A stretch of DNA of 64,000 bases, taken from Blastomyces gilchristii SLH14081. Taxonomy: Eukaryota > Ascomycota > Eurotiomycetes > Onygenales > Ajellomycetaceae. The DNA is taken from assembly GCF_000003855.2 (NCBI RefSeq), contig NW_003101678.1, positions 1,921,587 to 1,985,586 of the forward strand, read 5' to 3'. Below the pieces are notes generated by a model, which was given only the letters and a program-made list of their open reading frames with translations, was not told the origin of the DNA and did no database searches. The translations under genes and the position numbers were made by a program. How positions within the stretch are numbered: the stretch's first letter is position 1; every line of letters begins with the position of its first letter. This document shows, piece by piece, positions 37,069-50,313 of the stretch.

Positions 37069-38460
37069 TATTATCTTCTCTTCAAATCATTATCATCTGA
37101 CCTCTTCAAGCTTCTGTTTATGAATTTGAATAGAAGCTAATCTTTTCTCTGTTTCACTGAGACATTCTTATAATTATCTTCTGAATCTTTCTCTAATGTA
37201 ATGTGATTGATGTGAACAGACACTGATTCATTCTTTGAATGAGAAGATATATAGATTAATCAGCAGTTGAAAGTAATGTGTTCTGATCAGTTACAGTTAA
37301 TGCACACTTTACATTGACATCAATCAGTGACTTCTTCAGAAGTGATTCCAGAGACTCAGAAGCCTGTTCAGATAACAGAAACTCTTGCTTATGTATAGAT
37401 ATTTGAATCTATTCAGTTCATAGCATCTGTATCATTGCTGTTACTCCTCTTCAGTGTGAGTGTATAAGTGACTGAGATGTAACATCTTCTGTCACTATTC
37501 TATATACTCTTGAGCTTGATAAGACAGTCATTCAATGTCTGAAGCTGTGTGTAGCAGTCTTCATAAGTCTGGTCTTTGTCTACACTTACAAGAGTCTGTA
37601 AGAGTTTGAAAGTTAATATCTTCTTGAGCATGCTAATCTTCATTTGATTCTCTCAAAATTGATCACCTGCTTCTAGAATCTTGATATTGAAGTCAGAGAT
37701 GAATGTTATAAGAGAAGTGTTTCTCTGTTAAATACTCTGTAATCAATCTAATGCTTTCTGTTGCATGGCAGTGTCTCAGAACAGAATATCAAAATATTTC
37801 ATGATATTGTCAGACATTTGCAACACTGATTCACATGCTTTTATTCATGAATGAAACTTCTGTTTCATGTGATCTTTCAATCATTCATTGATATATCAAT
37901 CTTGATTGATTAATAAACTGATGAAATCTTCATCTACACTCAGTTTCATGAGCATTTTCATTCTTCATGATGAGTAGAGAGTGAGATTGAAAGTATTGAA
38001 ATATATAAGAGCATCTAAGTGTTCTTTCAGCACTTTTGTATTTGATTCTGTAGATGTTGAAATTGCATGAATTAATTGTTGAATCTCTTCATATTGAAGT
38101 TGTTGAGTCATATGCATGTCTGCTATCTGTTACTGTTGTAATTTCAATATTGCTTAGAGTCACTGTGATATTGTGTCTATGCTTGTATTCAAGAGTTTCA
38201 TATTATCATTAGCCATGATTATCTTGATTGTCAGATGTGTAATATCTGTGAAATCTGAAGAAGTGTAATTGTATTCTCATACATCTGAGTATCAGAACTC
38301 TCAGGTCTTTCACTGATATTCTCTTATAAGATCTTGTTACAGGGTCAGAGTGACTGGTAAGCAAGCTTCTATCTGAGAACTCAGTGTCTGCTTAACTATT
38401 TGACTGTTTCTCTATTTCTTACATGTTGTTACACATTCAGATATCTCTCAATGAATAATC
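37069..38460 (-). pseudogene. gypsy A4 gag (broken)
   Basis: Collinear with A1 gag (5651-6990) and A5 gag on the opposite strand. No open piece of useful length remains. A Cys-containing zinc-knuckle-like stretch lies at about 37,270-37,340. Confidence 0.7.
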
Positions 38461-38527
38461 ATTTCTAATGAGGAGATAATATGTGAATAATTGTTTTCTA
38501 ATAAGAAGACAATCAACATTTTTATAG

Positions 38528-38803
38528 TGTAAGAGGCCTATGCTGAATAGATTGATATAATATTGATAGGTCTTATATAACAAAGATAAAAACATTAGAG
38601 AAGGAAAGAAAGAGAAAGTGTAGAAATCAGTAATCAGAGTGAATATTTATACACATATGTAGTGACATATGCAGTGGAGCTTCAGGGCGGAAGAATCTAT
38701 ACGCGTTTGTGGCGGCCGAGGATCGGCGATCGAGAATGGAGCGGAAGAATCTATAAAGTGTAACAGAATAGTCTATATGATTGATCAGGCACAGCTCATC
38801 ACA
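38528..38803 (-). repeat. gypsy A4 5' LTR (partly spared)
   Basis: 276 bp. The segment 38678-38762 keeps many CpG and GG pairs (e.g. gtggcggccgaggatcggcg) that are mutated in the partner LTR. Confidence 0.92.
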
Positions 38804-38808
38804 AGACT

Positions 38809-39067
38809 ATTTCATTTACACTTCATAGATTTCACTGAAAGCTTCGATTCTCAGTCATTCTTAATCACTGATTCTCAGCTGTTATAAATACATATAAATT
38901 CTCCCACTCTGAAGCTCCACTGTGTATGCCATTATATACGCGTATAAATATTCACTTCAATTGCTGATTCTCATACTTTCTCTTTCTTTTTCTTCTTTAA
39001 TGTTTTTCTCTTTGTTATATAAGATCTATAAATATCATATCAATCTATTCAGTGTAGACTTCTTATA
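38809..39067 (+). repeat. gypsy A5 5' LTR, second piece
   Basis: Continues the LTR interrupted at 33162. Ends gtgtagacttcttata, followed by ctagaaaaacattt, as in A1 and A3. Confidence 0.88.
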
Positions 39068-42000
39068 CTAGAAAAACATTTATTATCTTCTTATTAGAAA
39101 CGATTATTCTTATTAGAAATAATTATTCATTGAGAAGATATTCAAACATATAACAACATATAAGAAATAGAAAAATAATTAAATAGTTAAGCAGATACTG
39201 AGTTCTTAGATAGAAGCTTACTCATCAGTCACTCTGACTCTGTAATAAGATCTTTTAAAGAGAATATCAGTGAAAGACCTGAGAGTTTTAACACTCTAAA
39301 TATATAAGATATTCATACAATTACACTTCTTCAGATTTCATAGTTATTATACATTCAATAAACAACATGTCTAATAACAATATAAGAGAACTTTTAAATG
39401 TGAGTATAGACATAATATCACAGTGACTCTGAGTAATATTAAAATTATAATAACAATAAATAGCTGATATGTATGTAACTCAATAACTTCAATATGAGAA
39501 AATTCAATGATTAATTTAATAAGAAACTCATGCAATTTCAATATTAACAGAATCAAATATAATGCAAGTACTGAAAGAATACTTAGATACTTCTGTATAT
39601 TTTAATACTTCTGATCTCACTCTCTACTCATCATGAAGATTGGAAATGCTTATGAAACTAAGTATAGATGAAGATGCTATCAGTTTACTAACTAATTAAG
39701 ATTGATATGTTAATGAACAATTAAAGAATTACATGAAACAGAAGTTTTATTCATGAATAAAAGCATGTGAATCAGTGTTGTAAATGTCTGACAATATTAT
39801 CAAATATCTTGATATTCTGTTTTAAGACACTGTTATACAACAGAAAGTATTAGATTAATTACAGAGTATCTGACAGAGAAACACTTCTCTCATAACATTT
39901 ATCTCTGACTTTGACACTAAGATTCTAGAAGCAGATAATCAATCTTAAGAGAATTAAATGAAGATTAGCATGCTTAAGAAGATATTAACTTTCAAACTCT
40001 TACAGACTCTTACAAGTGTAAATAAAGACCTGACTTATAAAGACTTCTGCACACAACTCTGAATATTGAATAATTATCTTGTCAAGCTCAAGAGTATACA
40101 GAACAGTAATAGAAGATATTACATCTCAGTCACTTATATATCTGCACTGAAGAATAACAATAATACAGATGCTATGAACTGAGTACACTTAAATATCTAT
40201 ATATAAGCAAGAATCTTCATCATTTAAATAGGCTTTCAAGTTTCTGAAATCGCTTCTGAAGAAGTCATTAACTGATGTTAATATGAAGTATGTATTAACT
40301 GTAATTAATCAGAACACATTACTTTCAACTGCTGATTAATCTATGTATCTCTTCACTTCAGAGAAAGATCAGTGTCTTCTCACTTAAAGAATGAATCAGC
40401 ATCTGTTCACATCAATTACATTGCATTGAAGAAGAATTCAGAAGATAACTATAAGAACATCTTAATAAAACAGAGAAAAGATTAGCTTCTATTCAAATTT
40501 ATAAACAGAAGCTCAAAGAGATTAGATGATAATGATTTAAAGAAAAGATAATAATGAATACAATTCTTGTATCTACTGTGATGAATAACATATATAATAT
40601 AAAGATTATAATAGATAGTGATTTATATTACTATACAATAATTAAATCTTCAGTTATAAGATATTACAATCTTCAGTGTATTCTCTTATCAAGACTCTGA
40701 GTTCTCACAGAATTTAATGACTCAAAAGACATTTGTACTCATTACATAGTGAAGTTGATCATAGATGTTAGAAAACATTAATGTGAAGATGTCTATGCAT
40801 ATGAAGTTAATAATCTTGATTATAATTTTATATTAGAACTTGCCTAGCTATCTGAACAAGACATCTTGTTAAATGCTTAAAACAGAAGCTTGATATTTCC
40901 TAACAATGATAGAATTCGTAAAGATGATATTTATAAAATCATGAATCTGACACAGATCTCTGTCAATGTATATAAAATGCTCTGAAAGAGAGGTTACTGA
41001 CAGAATCACTGATAAGATTATAGATAGTAGAATTATATAACAATCTACTCTGTTAGTCTGATCAATATTAAAAAGACTCTAGAAAAATTATTCTGTGTTA
41101 TAATAACAGATTCTTATACAAAACTCTTTTAATAATATCATGAATATCTAGATATCTTCTGATAAGATAATAATGTTACAAATCTTTCTCTCTTATAAGA
41201 TTCAGAAGTGAATCACAGTATCAAGTTAAAAAAGAACAATGATAAAGACTCTGAATTATCATGAGACTCTCTTTATAACATGTTCTGAGATGACTTTCTT
41301 CTTCTTCAAAAGACACTCAATGATCTGTTGAATAAAGAATTCATATATATTAGTAGTTTCTCTGTCACAGCATCTATTCTCTTTGCAAAGAAATCAGACA
41401 GAGAACTCTGATTCTGTGTGAACTATTAAGAATTGAACAGATTAATCAAGAAGAATCACTATTTCCTATCTCTGATTAATGAAACTCTAGCTCATATTGA
41501 ACAAGCTCAATGATTTACAAAACTAGATATCATCATCATATTTCATAAGATCTGTATCACTGAAGAAGATGAATAACTTACAGCATTCTGAACATGTTAT
41601 AATCTCTTTGAATAAGTAGTTACTCTCTTTGAACTGACTAACACTCTCAGTACATTTCAGAAGTATATCAACTGAGCACTCTGAGATTTCCTTGATAAAT
41701 TCATATCTGTATATCTTAATGACATTCTCATCTTCACTGATGAGTTCAGAAAAGAATATCAAGAATATGTGTGAAAAGTATTACAATAATTACAAGAAGC
41801 AGAACTATCAATAGATATTAATAAGTATGATTTTGAAGTCAAGAGTATCAAATATCTAAGTTTTATCATAGAAGCTGATAAGAGAATTCAAATGAATTCT
41901 GAGAAAGTCTTTATTATTCTTGAATGAGAAGCTCTGTGTACTGTGAAAGATGTATAAAGCTTTATCATATTTACTAACTTCTATCAGTGATTTATATGAA

Positions 42001-44164
42001 ACTTCTCAGATATTATGAGATCACTTACAGAACTTATTAAGAAGAACTCAGTATTTCAGTGATCAGCAGACACTGAAGCTGTATTTATATAAATAAAGAA
42101 GATATTCATCAATATCTCTCTACTAATAATATTTAACTCTGATTATAAAACAGTTATTAAGCTGACTTCTCTGACTATGTTACAGAGAGAGTGATATTGT
42201 AATATAATAATAAAGATATCTTATAATTATACATCTTTATATCTAAGAAACTGAGTCTCACTGAATATAACTATGAGATCTATGATAAGAAACTTCTTAT
42301 AATTGTACACTGTTTAGAAGAATGAGACTCTGAACTTCAAAGTATCTTCAAATTTGAGATAATCACAGATTATAAGAATCTCAAACACTTCATCATCACT
42401 TACAAGCTTACAGAATAATAAATGCAATGATCTGAGCTATTAAGCTGTTTTCATTTTATAATACACTATTATCTCAGCAGTTAGAACTCAATGACAGATA
42501 CTCTCTTATAATAAGAATAAGATATGCTATCTGATGTAACAGATACTCACTGAATAAACTGAGAGCACTGACTCTTGAATCTGAAGATATTAGTTAATTA
42601 AGATGAAATAGCTTATAACACTATACACACTTCTCTGATTAGAACTGTCACTGATATCTTAACTTCTCTTAAATCTATACTAGATAAACTATAACATACA
42701 GCAGCTTAAACTGATGAACTTCTTTAAATACTCACTGAAGTAGTATATTAAGAAGTACTCTGATTTCTCTCAGAACTATGTATAAGAACTGACATCTCAG
42801 AATATTTAATTAATAATAATAACACTCTATAATTCTGTGAATAACACTGAGTCTCTCACTCTGAACCCTTATACACTCAGATAATGTAAGAGATGTATAA
42901 TTTATATATAACTAATTATTCAGACTGTGAATTACTGTATTAAATATTCTCTCAAGAATTCTACTGATCTGGGATATTAAACAGTATTAGATAGTTTATC
43001 TGAAACTGTAATTATTATTCTTCTATTATTTTATAAAAAAATTATAGAAAAGATCTGCTGAAATCACTTAATATCTCTAATAGAATCTAATAAGATATAA
43101 TAATTAACTTCACTATTAATCTCTCTGAGAGTAAGAGTTATAGAAATATTCTGATTATTATGAACTGATTAAGTAAAGATGTAATATTGAAATCTTATAA
43201 TAAGATGAATACTGAATAAGTTACTGAAGCTTTTCTACAAAGCTTATTCTATTAAATATATAAATTGTTAAGATCTATAGTATTGAATTAAGACTGTTAA
43301 TTTATAAGTACTTTCTGCACAAGAATCTGTCAAATTCTCAAGATTATACACTATTTATTAACTGTCTATTATTTTAAGACTGATAATACATCAGAATAGA
43401 TAATTCAGACTGTAAAGAATTATCTTTATAAATTCTATAATCACTTATAAGATGATTAATATAATCTTCTTCTATATATAGAGATTGCTATTAACAGCTA
43501 AGATACTATTTTAACAGATATAAGCTCATTCTTTCTTATACATAAATTTCCCATGAAAGTATTGAATCTTCTAGAGATTATACATTTTACACTGAACTCT
43601 TACAGTTTAATTCAGATTACTGATAATATAGTAATAAAGCTTTAAGATATCTGTGACTGAGCAGAGGCCTTTATAACAACTATAAAACAAGATTAAGAAG
43701 ATCAAGTTAATATTTAATAAGATTTCACAGAACAGTATAAGATAGAAGATCTTATATAATTAAATTTTAAAAATATATAGATTACACACTCATTCTACAT
43801 ATTAAATTATTATTATATGAAATATATAGTGACAGAAGTTCTAGACAGCTATAACTACTATCTTAATACTTTATCAGAGATTTATAATATATTTTACATG
43901 AGCTTGCTCTGCTATACTGTCACTGATCTATTCTCTTCTCAACTAACTTTCAACTGATAGCTGACAGAGATTATATAAGAGAATAATGAACTTGAGTGAG
44001 AGATTAAGAATATTTTTAATAAGAGATTTTATAGTCACAGTTAATAATATCTTGTAAAATGAGTTAGTTATAATTATCTGATCTGAACTCTGAGTTTTAT
44101 ATTATCTGAGATTACAGTTCTTGACTGATGAGAGTTATATATAATTAGAAAAGAGAGAGACTAA
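39068..44164 (+). pseudogene. gypsy A5 gag-pol (broken)
   Basis: Uninterrupted forward gag-pol remnant: gag about 39,360-40,530, protease about 40,560-40,800, RT about 41,330-41,990, RNase H about 42,060-42,420, integrase about 42,690-43,700 and chromodomain about 43,980-44,110. It shows the original, unoccupied sequence at the gypsy-B target of A1 (tttacaaaactagat at about 41,513-41,527). Stops are very frequent and no protein longer than about 80 residues is open. Confidence 0.85.
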
Positions 44165-44320
44165 TATAACAGACTACATTTAATCAATTATATAGACTAT
44201 TTCATTTATACTTCATAGATTCTGCTAAAAGCTTCAATTCTCAGTCATTCTTAATCATCAATTCTCAGCTGCTATAAACATATATAAATTCTTTCATCTT
44301 AAAGTTTCATTACATACATC
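44165..44320 (+). repeat. gypsy A5 3' LTR, first piece
   Basis: Starts tataacagactacattt (TGTGGCGGG-type start mutated) and is cut by hAT-2 at the duplication catacatc. Confidence 0.88.
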
Positions 44321-44694
44321 TAGACTGACCGTGTGATCATGTCTGAGATCAGAATCAAACTTTATAGTTATCACATTGTCTAAAAGCATTACTTCTGATC
44401 ATGATTTATATTCATTATATTGATTCCAAATCACATTATTTCAAATATTAAAGATTTCAGATTCACTTTTCAAATAAAAATCTAGTCTCAGATAAAGAAT
44501 ATGTTTGAATTCTTAGTTATATTTTCATTCTGATCTCATTATTGAGAATAATATTAAATAAGATTATGAAATCACTTCTCACTTACATAATATCATAATA
44601 TAGTACTCATTTGTTGAAAATTCAATAGAGAGTGTTACTAAATATTATTACTTTTCTAAACACAGATCATAATTCATATAATTTTAATTATGAA

Positions 44695-44763
44695 AAAAAT
44701 ATAAAATATAAAAAAAAAATAAAAAACAAAAAATAAAACAAAAATAAGAAAAAATCAGAATGA

Positions 44764-44807
<44 letters not shown>

Positions 44808-44866
44808 GAAAAAAAAAAATAAAAGAAAATGAAAAAAATAAAAAATAAAAATAAAAAAAATCAAGA
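44695..44866. repeat. A-rich tract of hAT-2
   Basis: Nearly pure adenine with scattered T, G and C, and a perfect A-run at about 44768-44800. The mirrored T-rich tract in hAT-3 is at 32,680-32,818. The predicted Phe-rich reverse frame over it is an artefact. Confidence 0.92.
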
Positions 44867-45961
44867 TCACAGAGTCATAGCACTTTTAAAATACTCACTT
44901 CTCAGAGTCTTTATAATATTCATTATTAACTGTGTATTTCTCACAGTAAGAGTAACACAGTTATAATAAGTTATTATCTTAATATTATCTAACAAATAAT
45001 CAGTATATATCTGTATAAATGTGAATATTTAGAAAATATACACTTAAAAAGTATGATCAGAGTGAACTCTGCTGTTACTTAAATAACATCAAGAACAGAA
45101 CACTAAAATCAATGATTTTTCTCATCAATTTCACAGATAAGATGAGTGAAGATAATCTTGAGAAATATAAGATTCTCTGACTTCTGATAAAAACAGATCT
45201 CACAGAGAGACTTTATTTTCATAATATCAGAGACTGAGTGTTATTAAAAAGTATTACTTTCATACAATGTATATACACTTACTGTGATAATTCACTCTCT
45301 GTGTATATAGCTGAGAGTTATAGCTTTCTCACACTGCACAGCTCTCTCTGAGATGCTGATGTTAATTTATAACTCACACAGTCTCTCAGTTCAGTATGCA
45401 CTGTATATATACAGCTCTGCATACTGAGACTGTGTTAATCATTATAATCTGATGTGATACTTACTTTTCACAGACTATGTTTTATTTAAGAGAGAAGAGA
45501 GAGAAAATACAACTGTGATTTTATTAAGAGAGAATGAATAGTTAGTAATATTAAATATAATTTAATTCTTCTATATTTAAAATTTGATTAGTCTATACTC
45601 TTTAATTTAAGAGTTTCTAAGAGTGTTTTAATAGTTTTCATATTAGCTTGAACTTAGTGATGAGTTGAAGAAGAAGAGAAAAGAGAGAAGAAAGAAATGA
45701 GAATAACTTATCTTTATAATATAAAAACAGAGAATTACTGTAATTATTCTCTCTAGTAATAAAGATCTGTTTTCTGCATGTATCTCTGATATAGATTATA
45801 TAATAACTGTATACAAAGAATATCAACACTGTATATATTAAATAAAGATAATATTACTATATAACACTGTAGCTGTTTCTGTATATCTCTGAAAGCTATT
45901 AATATTTTCTTTATCTCTTTATATTTAATAAGTCAGTAATATATTTCAATACACTTCTTCT

Positions 45962-46091
45962 TTTATTATTATTATCATTATTATTATCATTATTATCATT
46001 ATCATCATTATTATCATCATTATCATTAATATTATCACTATTATTATTATTATTATCATCATCATTATCATCATTATTATTATTATTATTA
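45962..46091. repeat. trinucleotide microsatellite (ATT/ATC)n in hAT-2
   Basis: Counterpart of 855-986, with a different order of att and atc units. Confidence 0.9.
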
Positions 46092-49000
46092 TATTATTTC
46101 TGACTATCTCTTCTGCCTTCATCTCTCTTTAACACTTATTAAAATCAATTATATTATTTCTCTTCAAATATTCTGCAGTTCTGTGAACTATCAAGACATA
46201 TGAGTACTGTCACAGATTGAAGAGAGAGAAGAAGAAGATGTTTAAGTAAGAGAAGACAGATTATAAGACATATTATAATATCTTGAAGAGACTCTGTAAG
46301 AGAGCAGAATAATAATAATTTTAAGTAATACTTCTGATAGATTTAGACTGAACTAAGTATAGAAATAATGCAGATAATGCTGTCTGTGAGAGATTGAAGA
46401 AGAAGATAGTAAAGAGTCTTATACAGTAGTAGTAAGATCAGAAGAAGTTCTGAGAATGATTTGAGTTTAAGATAGAGAGAGAGAGAGAGAAGAAGAGTGT
46501 TACTATAAATAAGTAATAACAGAAGAAGATTAAAAGAGTGTTAAAGTAAGAGATAAAGAAGTCAAAACTGATAAGTTTTTTATTTATTAAGAGATAATGA
46601 TTTTTAATAATACTTCTGTTCTCTAATTGATTAGCAGAAGCTGACAGAGAAGAAGAGAATTAAAGCCTTATTCAGATCTTGAATACACTTCATGATTCAG
46701 AATATTAAGAAGACAGCTCTGCTCTCTGAGCATGTCAATCTACTTACTGCTGAGATGAAACCTGAGACAGCAGATCAGAAAATGCAGGATTTTGAGATAT
46801 AGATTGATCTGACTGAAGAGAAGCAGTGAGAACTCTTCTCTGAAAAGATAGTGAAGAGAGATTTTAAGATAATTATCATCTCAGATAAGAAGAAGAAGAA
46901 GAAGAAGAAGAAGAATAAGAAGTGAATTATAAAGAATGATAAGAAGAATGAGAAAGAGAAGAAGTAGATTTTTTTCTTTTTATATTAATTAGTTATAAGT
47001 TTAAGTTTTTAATTATTAATAATTAAAATTGATTTTAAGTTTTCAAAAATTATTGTACAAGTTATAATCAAGTCAGAAATGATATATATATATATATATA
47101 TTTAACTATCATGATTCATAAATCACTATAATGTATAAGTATCAACATTTTTTCAATATTGATATTCATAATATTAATATATTTTTAATGATATCATTTA
47201 ATAACATAATTTAATAATACTCTCTTTCATAATATTAATATATTTTAAGAAATATAACAGAGATTAATCAAGATTATTTATTTACTTTTATATATCAATG
47301 ATATTCAATCTGAGTTAGTACTAAAATTATAACTAAGCTAAGAAATAAGATTATTTTCTCTTATATTAATTCTTCTTACATATATCAGTGATCAGTTATT
47401 GAAAATAAATTATTATCTTTCTCAAATTATTATCATATTTTCTGAATTCACTTCTTTTACTTCTTTTACTTCTATTGAAGATTCACAAACTTTTCAAGAA
47501 ATCACTGTGAATTACAAAGTCTATATTATTTACAATTCAATACAGAATACTCTCTTTCAATTATAATAAATAATCACTTCATTCTTCACATCTGATTCTA
47601 GGTTATAAAATTTATGAAAAACTCAATATAAATACTGAGATGAACTATAAAATAATTATCAACAGATTATATTACAGATTACTGAAGAATTATCTCTTTA
47701 CTATAATTACTACAACTTCATTCAGAAATATTCATTATAGACTGATTATAACTCTGAAGAAATTTTCTAATATTTAAAGTCATCAGAATGTAGATAATAA
47801 AAGAAAAATAATCAGAAAATTACTACTGAGCTGATAAGTTACTCTATCAGATAATAATTTTTAATAACACTAACTTTCTAATTTAAAGAAAATTATGTGA
47901 AAATAATTATATATCAGTACTCTGATTTTATAACTCTTATCTAATAACTTTTATAAATAATTACTTTATATATATATATCTCTGAATCTTTCTCTTTAAT
48001 TAATTGAAAACCTCAAATTTCAAACACTTCTTCAAATACTTAATTTAAATCTTTATATTTCATATTAATTCTATCTTCAGTTCAATCTTAAGATACATTA
48101 CAAAGTTAATATACAATATCTAGAATCAGAGTTGAAGAATCATCAAAGAGTGTCTCTCACAGTGAATGTATAAACTAGTATAAATAATCTTACATTTATG
48201 AGAGTTATATGTTATTATATTAATGAGAACTGAACTTATTAAGAGATATTAATTAAATTTAAATCATTGATCAGTAGTTATACTGAGAATTATATAATAA
48301 AGATATTAATAACTGTGATTAAAAATAACTATTAAGATATTAGTTTCAGTCTTCTTATAATTATAACTGATAATGCTGTAAATAACTACACTATAATAAA
48401 GAGCTTAAAGTAAAAATTGACTTTGTATTTCTGAAGTGATAAATAAGATCATATTCTCTGCATTGCTTATATGATTCAACTTGTAATATAAACACTGATA
48501 AAGAATCTTAACATCAAGATAAAGAATAATGAGATGACTGATTCTTGAGATGAGAATGAGATGAAAGTGATTACTTAAGTAACTTTTATATTTACTTTAT
48601 AAAAGATAATGTTTTTTAATAATACTTTTTAATATTGCTTTTTAATAATACTTTTTAATAATACTACTGTTAATTTTGAATAGATTGATTAATAATTTAA
48701 ATATTATAGATTCAAAATATTATTAATATGATTTGTATCTTCTCTAAATAATAATAATGATTTCATGATATTTAATAAATAAATAAATCAGTCACATTAC
48801 TGAATATGATACAGAATATTAAAATACAGTGAAGTTTAATATATAAAATAGCTATTCAGACTCTTTAATTATATCAGATAATTAATTATTAAGTGTAATA
48901 CTCTGATTAAGAAAAGATTCAGATATTGAAACTTTCTGATATAAAGTGAACTCAGTTGAAATATATAATTAGTTTACTATTCAGTTTTATAAGATAATAA

Positions 49001-49094
49001 AGATAGTCTTAATCACTTATATATTAATACTGCAGTCAGTCTGATAAATATATAATAGTTTATTTACTCATCTTAAGAAGCAGTTGAATCACTT

Positions 49095-49750
49095 AAAAAG
49101 AAATTCAGTCTGAGATAATATTATAGTGCAGGCTATTATTACTATAAGAAATAAACTAGTATATTATTACAGTAAAACTGAATAATCTTTTACAGAGTAT
49201 TATACTATAGCAGCTCTACTAGATCTCTCTTATCAAGTTAATATCTACACTTCTCAAGATTGAATAGAGAAGAAATGAGACTTATATATTAAATTAGTCT
49301 GAGACTACTATAATACTAATTATCAGAGATTTGAATAAGCAGATATTCAAGATATAAAGACAGTGAAATATAATTCTTTAATAAGTAATAATCTTTGATA
49401 ATACTTCATATCTCATAGAACTATAATACTAACTTTGAAACAGAACTTGTATATATTAATTATAACTGAAAATCAGACAAAACTACATACTTATAAAACT
49501 GAATTTGATTACTATCTTTAAGATAATTCAATAAATTTACACATTAAATCAATTCTAGAGTTATAATAAATTGTTGAGAGTATATATTCAACTGTTACAC
49601 TGATAATATATGATATTCTGACAATTTCATTAACAGAAATGAGAATGAAGTGAAAGTTCAACTTAAGTCAAGATATTTATCATTATTATCAGAGACAATT
49701 ATAAGAAGAAATAATCAAGAAACTCATAATTATAAAATATAAAATTATCA
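49095..49750 (+). pseudogene. hAT-2 transposase C-terminal remnant
   Basis: Collinear with 3990-4640 of hAT-1, with the same YYYSKTE...AALLD region (about 49,150-49,230) and the same dimerisation stretch (about 49,490-49,710). It carries additional transitions and stops and is inactive. Confidence 0.75.
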
Positions 49751-50176
49751 GACAGTTTAATATCTCTGATCACAGTATATCAGAGAAGTGTAGTTTTTAT
49801 AAGAAAGTAAAGAATAAACTTATATAAGAATGTATTTAGTTATTTCATAAGTATTATTAATAATTATTATCAAATTCTGATTATATAAGTAATCACTGAA
49901 TGAACTGAATAAGACTGATTTTAATCTTCAGTCTCAGTCTCATTCTGATTTTAAAAGAATGATTATCTTTCACAGTTTATTCTGAGAAATTACTCTTATT
50001 TCACTGTTCTTGAATTAAATCTGGTCATTTTTCACATCATTTCTCTCAGAAATAATTCATTTTCAGATTTTTTTAAGGCTTGGTTCTGATGAGACTCACA
50101 TCAAGAAATGTATAAGATCAGATTAAATGAAATTAAATGTGAAATTCATGATCTCACCGGCCAGTCTACATACATC

Positions 50177-50313
50177 ATTATATATATGTATAAATATTCA
50201 CTTTAATCACTGATTCTTATACTTTCTCTTTCTTTTTCTTCTTTAATGTTTTTCTCTTTGTTATATAAGATTTATAAATATCATATCAATCTATTCAGTG
50301 TAGGCCTCTTATA
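50177..50313 (+). repeat. gypsy A5 3' LTR, second piece
   Basis: attatatatatgtataaatattc... ending gtgtaggcctcttata, followed by the TSD tataa. Confidence 0.88.

Larger units (their letters stand above)
33163..38803 (-). mobile_element. gypsy A4: full-length reverse chromovirus
   Basis: LTRs of exactly 276 bp (33163-33438 and 38528-38803) flank a 5641-bp element coded on the minus strand. The duplication AGACT (33158-33162 and 38804-38808) lies in the 5' LTR of A5. No further insertion is nested in it, so it is among the youngest elements here. Confidence 0.93.
44321..50168 (+). mobile_element. hAT-2: complete 5848-bp hAT transposon
   Basis: Terminal inverted repeats begin TAGACTGACCGTGTGATCATG on the left, and the right end reads CATGATCTCACCGGCCAGTCTA, about 20 bp with small mismatches. 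An exact 8-bp duplication CATACATC (44313-44320 and 50169-50176) is the hallmark of hAT. It sits in the 3' LTR of gypsy A5. It shares with hAT-1 an ATT/ATC microsatellite, a Lys-rich upstream frame and the hAT transposase. It also has a 33-bp poly-A run at 44,768-44,800. Confidence 0.92.
33129..50313 (+). mobile_element. gypsy A5: chromovirus carrying A4 in its 5' LTR and hAT-2 in its 3' LTR
   Basis: TSD TATAA on both sides (33124-33128, 50314-50318) inside hAT-3. The 5' LTR is 33129-33162 plus 38809-39067, and the 3' LTR is 44165-44320 plus 50177-50313; each sums to 293 bp when the nested elements and one copy of their duplications are removed, the same as A1. The interior is 39068-44164. 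Confidence 0.92.

Noticed and set aside
44688..44870. A Phe-rich reverse open frame over the A-rich tract.
   Set aside because: It is only the translation of a poly-A/T run; the mirrored copy at 32,680-32,818 does not keep it.
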